In this document: piece after piece, positions 61,450 to 64,000 of the stretch
How the letters are laid out: every line of letters begins with the position of its first letter
How positions within the stretch are numbered: the first letter of the stretch is position 1
From: Pseudoalteromonas flavipulchra NCIMB 2033 = ATCC BAA-314
GTDB taxonomy: Bacteria; Pseudomonadota; Gammaproteobacteria; Enterobacterales; Alteromonadaceae
NCBI GenBank assembly: GCA_000814665.1
Contig: JWIH01000020.1
Coordinates: forward strand, 1 to 64,000
Direction: 5' to 3'
DNA: 64,000 nt
Notes under the pieces: generated by a model
The model's database searches: none
What the model was told of the DNA's origin: nothing
The model's input: only the letters and a program-made list of their open reading frames with translations
Translations under genes and position numbers: made by a program

Positions 61450-64000
61450 CTATTTTAAATACTTGTTGATATATCCAAGTGCCCCTTGCAATTCAGCGAC
61501 TTCTTTAGCACTTTTTAATTGTTCTTTACGAGCGGATTCTGTAGTACACAGCATACTTTTAAGTCGATAAGCTTCTGGTAAGTAAAACGTATCAAGTTTT
61601 TCATTTGCAATATTGATAGCAATATCTAACTGTTCTAAAGCCTCTTGAGTATCTTCTGCAAGCAGTAAGCATTCACCATACATTGTTCGTAGCCAAGCAA
61701 CATGACCGATAGAGTCCGTTAACAGGTAAGCATCTAAACCAGAACGAACGAGGGGAAGACCTTCAGATACATTGTGATCAAGGCACATCAGCCAGCCTTT
61801 TATTACGTTACCAATGGATAACCAAAGCGCGAATCCATGCTTCTCAGAAAGTGAAAGGACCTTTTCAGCGTAATACTCGGCTAGGTCGCGTCTTCTGGAT
61901 ATTACTCCAATGTAGGCATGACGGGCGTAAACGTGAACTTGATATGCGGGAATATCATCTAATTCTGTCAGTCTATCAGCTTTAATTCGCTGTTGATCAG
62001 AACGTTCGTAATCACCCATGAGCCAAGAAACACCGGCATGAATTGGCAGTGAGGATATTGCACAGTCAAATGGAAATGGGTAGCTTTTGAAGTATTCGTG
62101 GTGCTCATCATAGTTATAAATTGCCAATGCCTGAGTAAAGGTCTTGTCAGCCAATAGCAGATCACCTTTAGCCCATTCGATCCCGCCTTTTAAATGAAGA
62201 GCTGCTATTTCCAATGCTGCAGAATTTTGCTGCTTAGCCATTTCAAGTAGTTGCTGTATCGTGTTCAATCCTTCGATATGCTCGGCTTTAACGACTTGAA
62301 TTAATGCAATACTCCAAAAAGCAGAATACAGCTCAGGGGGGTTGTTGAGCTCGCTACACAGTGCTCGGGAACGGTCGATATGTGGTGTGATACTGCTGTT
62401 TGCATATCCTAATGTGGTAGCCAAGTGTAGTGCTAGCGCATTTCTTATTAGAATTTCTGTGAGCTTGTTTTCGTAACTGCCTGTACATTGCGTGAGAGTA
62501 TTAAGTGCGCAAGAGTAATGTTGTATTGCAGAATTTATATCTGCCAACTGTGTACTTTTTTCTGCAGCGAGTTTCCAAAGCACTGTTGCATCAGTGTATT
62601 CAAGCGCCTTTTCATGATGAGTTGCTCTTAATGTGTAATCCTCACTTTTGTATGAGTTTAGTGTTTGAGCAACCACTGAATGTAACAAACGTATGCTGGT
62701 TTGATTAACACTTTCATAAGCCGCGTCCCTCACTAGCGCATGCTTAAAGATATAGCTATCGTTATCAACGCGGCGCTGGTGCACGATAAGGTCGTTTGCT
62801 ATCAGCTCATTTAAGTCGTTTTGGATCTGGTTTTCGCTTAAAGAAGATGCCGCAACGAGTAAATCATATTCAAACTCTCGGCCTATCGTTGCCGCAAGTT
62901 GCGCTGTTTCTTTGGCATGACTAAGACTATCTAGTTTTTGTTGTAATGACTCTCTTAAACTCGTAGGCACTTGGTCAAGTTTGTCTGGTGCGAGAAAGTC
63001 AATCTCTCCACCTTTATCTCCAATTAATGCCTTTTGTTTAAGCATGTTGACGAGTTCTTCAATAAATAGCGGGATCCCGTCTGTGCGACTGGTAAGTAAT
63101 TTGAGAACTCGCTCTGACACTCGGCGGCCATCAAACAAGTTAATGATAAAATCTTCGGTGGCCTTCTCGGTTAGTTTTCTCAGGCAAACATCCACTAAGG
63201 TAAGGTCTTTCAACTGAGTTGGCACCGCTTGTCTTGAAGTGCTTAGTAAAACATCACCTGAAGCGAGCGCACCGACAAAGTGATGTAAAAACTCTAAGGT
63301 GGTGCTATCTGCCCAATGAATGTCTTCAATAATGTAAAGTTTAAACTTACTGAGCCCGTGACGGTTTGACAGTAACAATGCGCAAAGCCCTTTAAACAAC
63401 ACTTGCTTCTGCTCATCGGGAGAAAGTGTAGAAGGCGTAATTTCATCATCAAGTGAGATATTGAGCCAAACTAGCAACACAGGGATAGCTTGCACTAAAT
63501 CGAGCTTACTATCCACGTTTGATAATACATAACTAAACACGGTATTGGCTGAATGAGCGTCAAGCTGTTCGGTGTTAAAGAGGTACTTGACCAACGTTAA
63601 AATTGGATACAAAGCATTATTTTGATGCTCTGGTAAACACTGGGCGACTAAATGCTGATATTGCGGTGCATTAGCACGAATTTCTTGCAGCAGCCGAGAT
63701 TTACCTATGCCAGCTTCACCATGAATGTGGGCGATGCGTGTTGCACCTTCGACTTCGTTATTAATGAGTGAAAGTGTCTGTTCAAGCTCAAGGTGACGAC
63801 CTACAAGTTCATGATGGTTCTTTGTACCACGCATAAAGCCAAATGCTTCGATGCGACGTTCTCCTTGCAAGTTATAAACCGGCGTTAGTTCAAATAACGG
63901 GCCTATTTGAACTTGACCGTACAGATTGAATTCTGAAAAAGCATCAAGGAGTGAACGTGACTCTGCACTACATAAGACTTGGCGCTCGCCGGCTTCACGG
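61450..64000 (-). CDS. class III nucleotidyl cyclase-AAA ATPase-TPR protein (5' end outside window)
   Basis: The gene runs off the right edge, and the frame stays open from 61450 to 64000. The part nearest the edge, REAGERQVLCSAESRSLLD, is the end of a class III adenylate/guanylate cyclase homology domain. Then comes an AAA-type ATPase with Walker A HGEAGIGKSRLL (around 63690-63720) and Walker B LYIIEDIHWAD. A long run of TPR-like helices reaches the C-terminus. This architecture is common in large bacterial signalling ATPases. Whether the cyclase is catalytic cannot be judged, because its active-site residues are outside the window. It is the first visible gene of a compact operon. Confidence 0.87.
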   Translation of the reverse strand, partial: REAGERQVLCSAESRSLLDAFSEFNLYGQVQIGPLFELTPVYNLQGERRIEAFGFMRGTKNHHELVGRHLELEQTLSLINNEVEGATRIAHIHGEAGIGKSRLLQEIRANAPQYQHLVAQCLPEHQNNALYPILTLVKYLFNTEQLDAHSANTVFSYVLSNVDSKLDLVQAIPVLLVWLNISLDDEITPSTLSPDEQKQVLFKGLCALLLSNRHGLSKFKLYIIEDIHWADSTTLEFLHHFVGALASGDVLLSTSRQAVPTQLKDLTLVDVCLRKLTEKATEDFIINLFDGRRVSERVLKLLTSRTDGIPLFIEELVNMLKQKALIGDKGGEIDFLAPDKLDQVPTSLRESLQQKLDSLSHAKETAQLAATIGREFEYDLLVAASSLSENQIQNDLNELIANDLIVHQRRVDNDSYIFKHALVRDAAYESVNQTSIRLLHSVVAQTLNSYKSEDYTLRATHHEKALEYTDATVLWKLAAEKSTQLADINSAIQHYSCALNTLTQCTGSYENKLTEILIRNALALHLATTLGYANSSITPHIDRSRALCSELNNPPELYSAFWSIALIQVVKAEHIEGLNTIQQLLEMAKQQNSAALEIAALHLKGGIEWAKGDLLLADKTFTQALAIYNYDEHHEYFKSYPFPFDCAISSLPIHAGVSWLMGDYERSDQQRIKADRLTELDDIPAYQVHVYARHAYIGVISRRRDLAEYYAEKVLSLSEKHGFALWLSIGNVIKGWLMCLDHNVSEGLPLVRSGLDAYLLTDSIGHVAWLRTMYGECLLLAEDTQEALEQLDIAINIANEKLDTFYLPEAYRLKSMLCTTESARKEQLKSAKEVAELQGALGYINKYLK

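Overview
The window reads as chromosomal DNA of a marine gammaproteobacterium of the order Alteromonadales, most likely a Pseudoalteromonas. This is inferred from the 23S and 5S rRNA sequence, moderately low GC, two TonB-dependent receptors, an ECF sigma factor paired with a DUF3379 protein, fadIJ, epmC-yfcL and the OsmC-YcaO fusion. I see no prophage, conjugative element, transposase, CRISPR array or tRNA gene.

Layout. Positions 1-1087 are the 3' end of an rRNA operon (23S fragment, 5S), followed by its terminator and a cluster of REP-like hairpins. From about 1.3 to 9.7 kb come rlmF, an alpha/beta hydrolase, a TPR-sulfotransferase downstream of a large TonB-dependent receptor, a small LETM1-like protein and an M17 aminopeptidase. 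From 10 to 20.4 kb come pepD, a stand-alone ketoacyl-ACP synthase III, a RegB/RegA-type redox two-component system, small membrane and zinc-ribbon proteins, a second TonB-dependent receptor, a secreted Cys-rich orphan, a glycerate-kinase-like P-loop kinase and a Tim44-domain protein. From 20.5 to 28.8 kb lie the sigma/DUF3379 pair and a complete MoxR-Bat operon whose BatB/BatC fusion carries a 15-copy hexapeptide repeat. From 29.1 to 36.3 kb come fadI-fadJ behind a textbook FadR-type operator, a diguanylate cyclase, and epmC, an ATP-NAD kinase family gene and yfcL. From 36.4 to 45.5 kb are transporters (Nramp-like, AbgT, LysE), an HDOD protein, a DUF4336 protein, a TetR/metallo-hydrolase divergent pair with two palindromic operators, a LysR regulator and an outer-membrane barrel. 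From 45.7 to 52.8 kb is a copper/silver efflux operon: a metal-ligand-rich small protein, a DUF411 protein, then cusC, cusB and cusA, with two CusF domains fused to CusB.

The right end (53-64 kb) holds an orphan protein, a small sulfotransferase, a GNAT acetyltransferase, a phytanoyl-CoA-dioxygenase-like enzyme and the OsmC-YcaO fusion. It closes with a tightly packed minus-strand operon. That operon begins with a class III cyclase/AAA/TPR protein that runs off the window, followed by an exported protein with one haem-c motif and two proteins of no recognisable family. It is the best candidate here for an undescribed system.

Functional links that can be argued from the sequence: fadIJ under fatty-acid control, RegBA as a quinone-sensing regulator, the Bat operon as an envelope assembly module, and the cus operon as a periplasmic Cu(I)/Ag(I) export pump. 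Where an in-frame upstream start was possible, start codons were placed by Shine-Dalgarno spacing, signal peptide position or family length.
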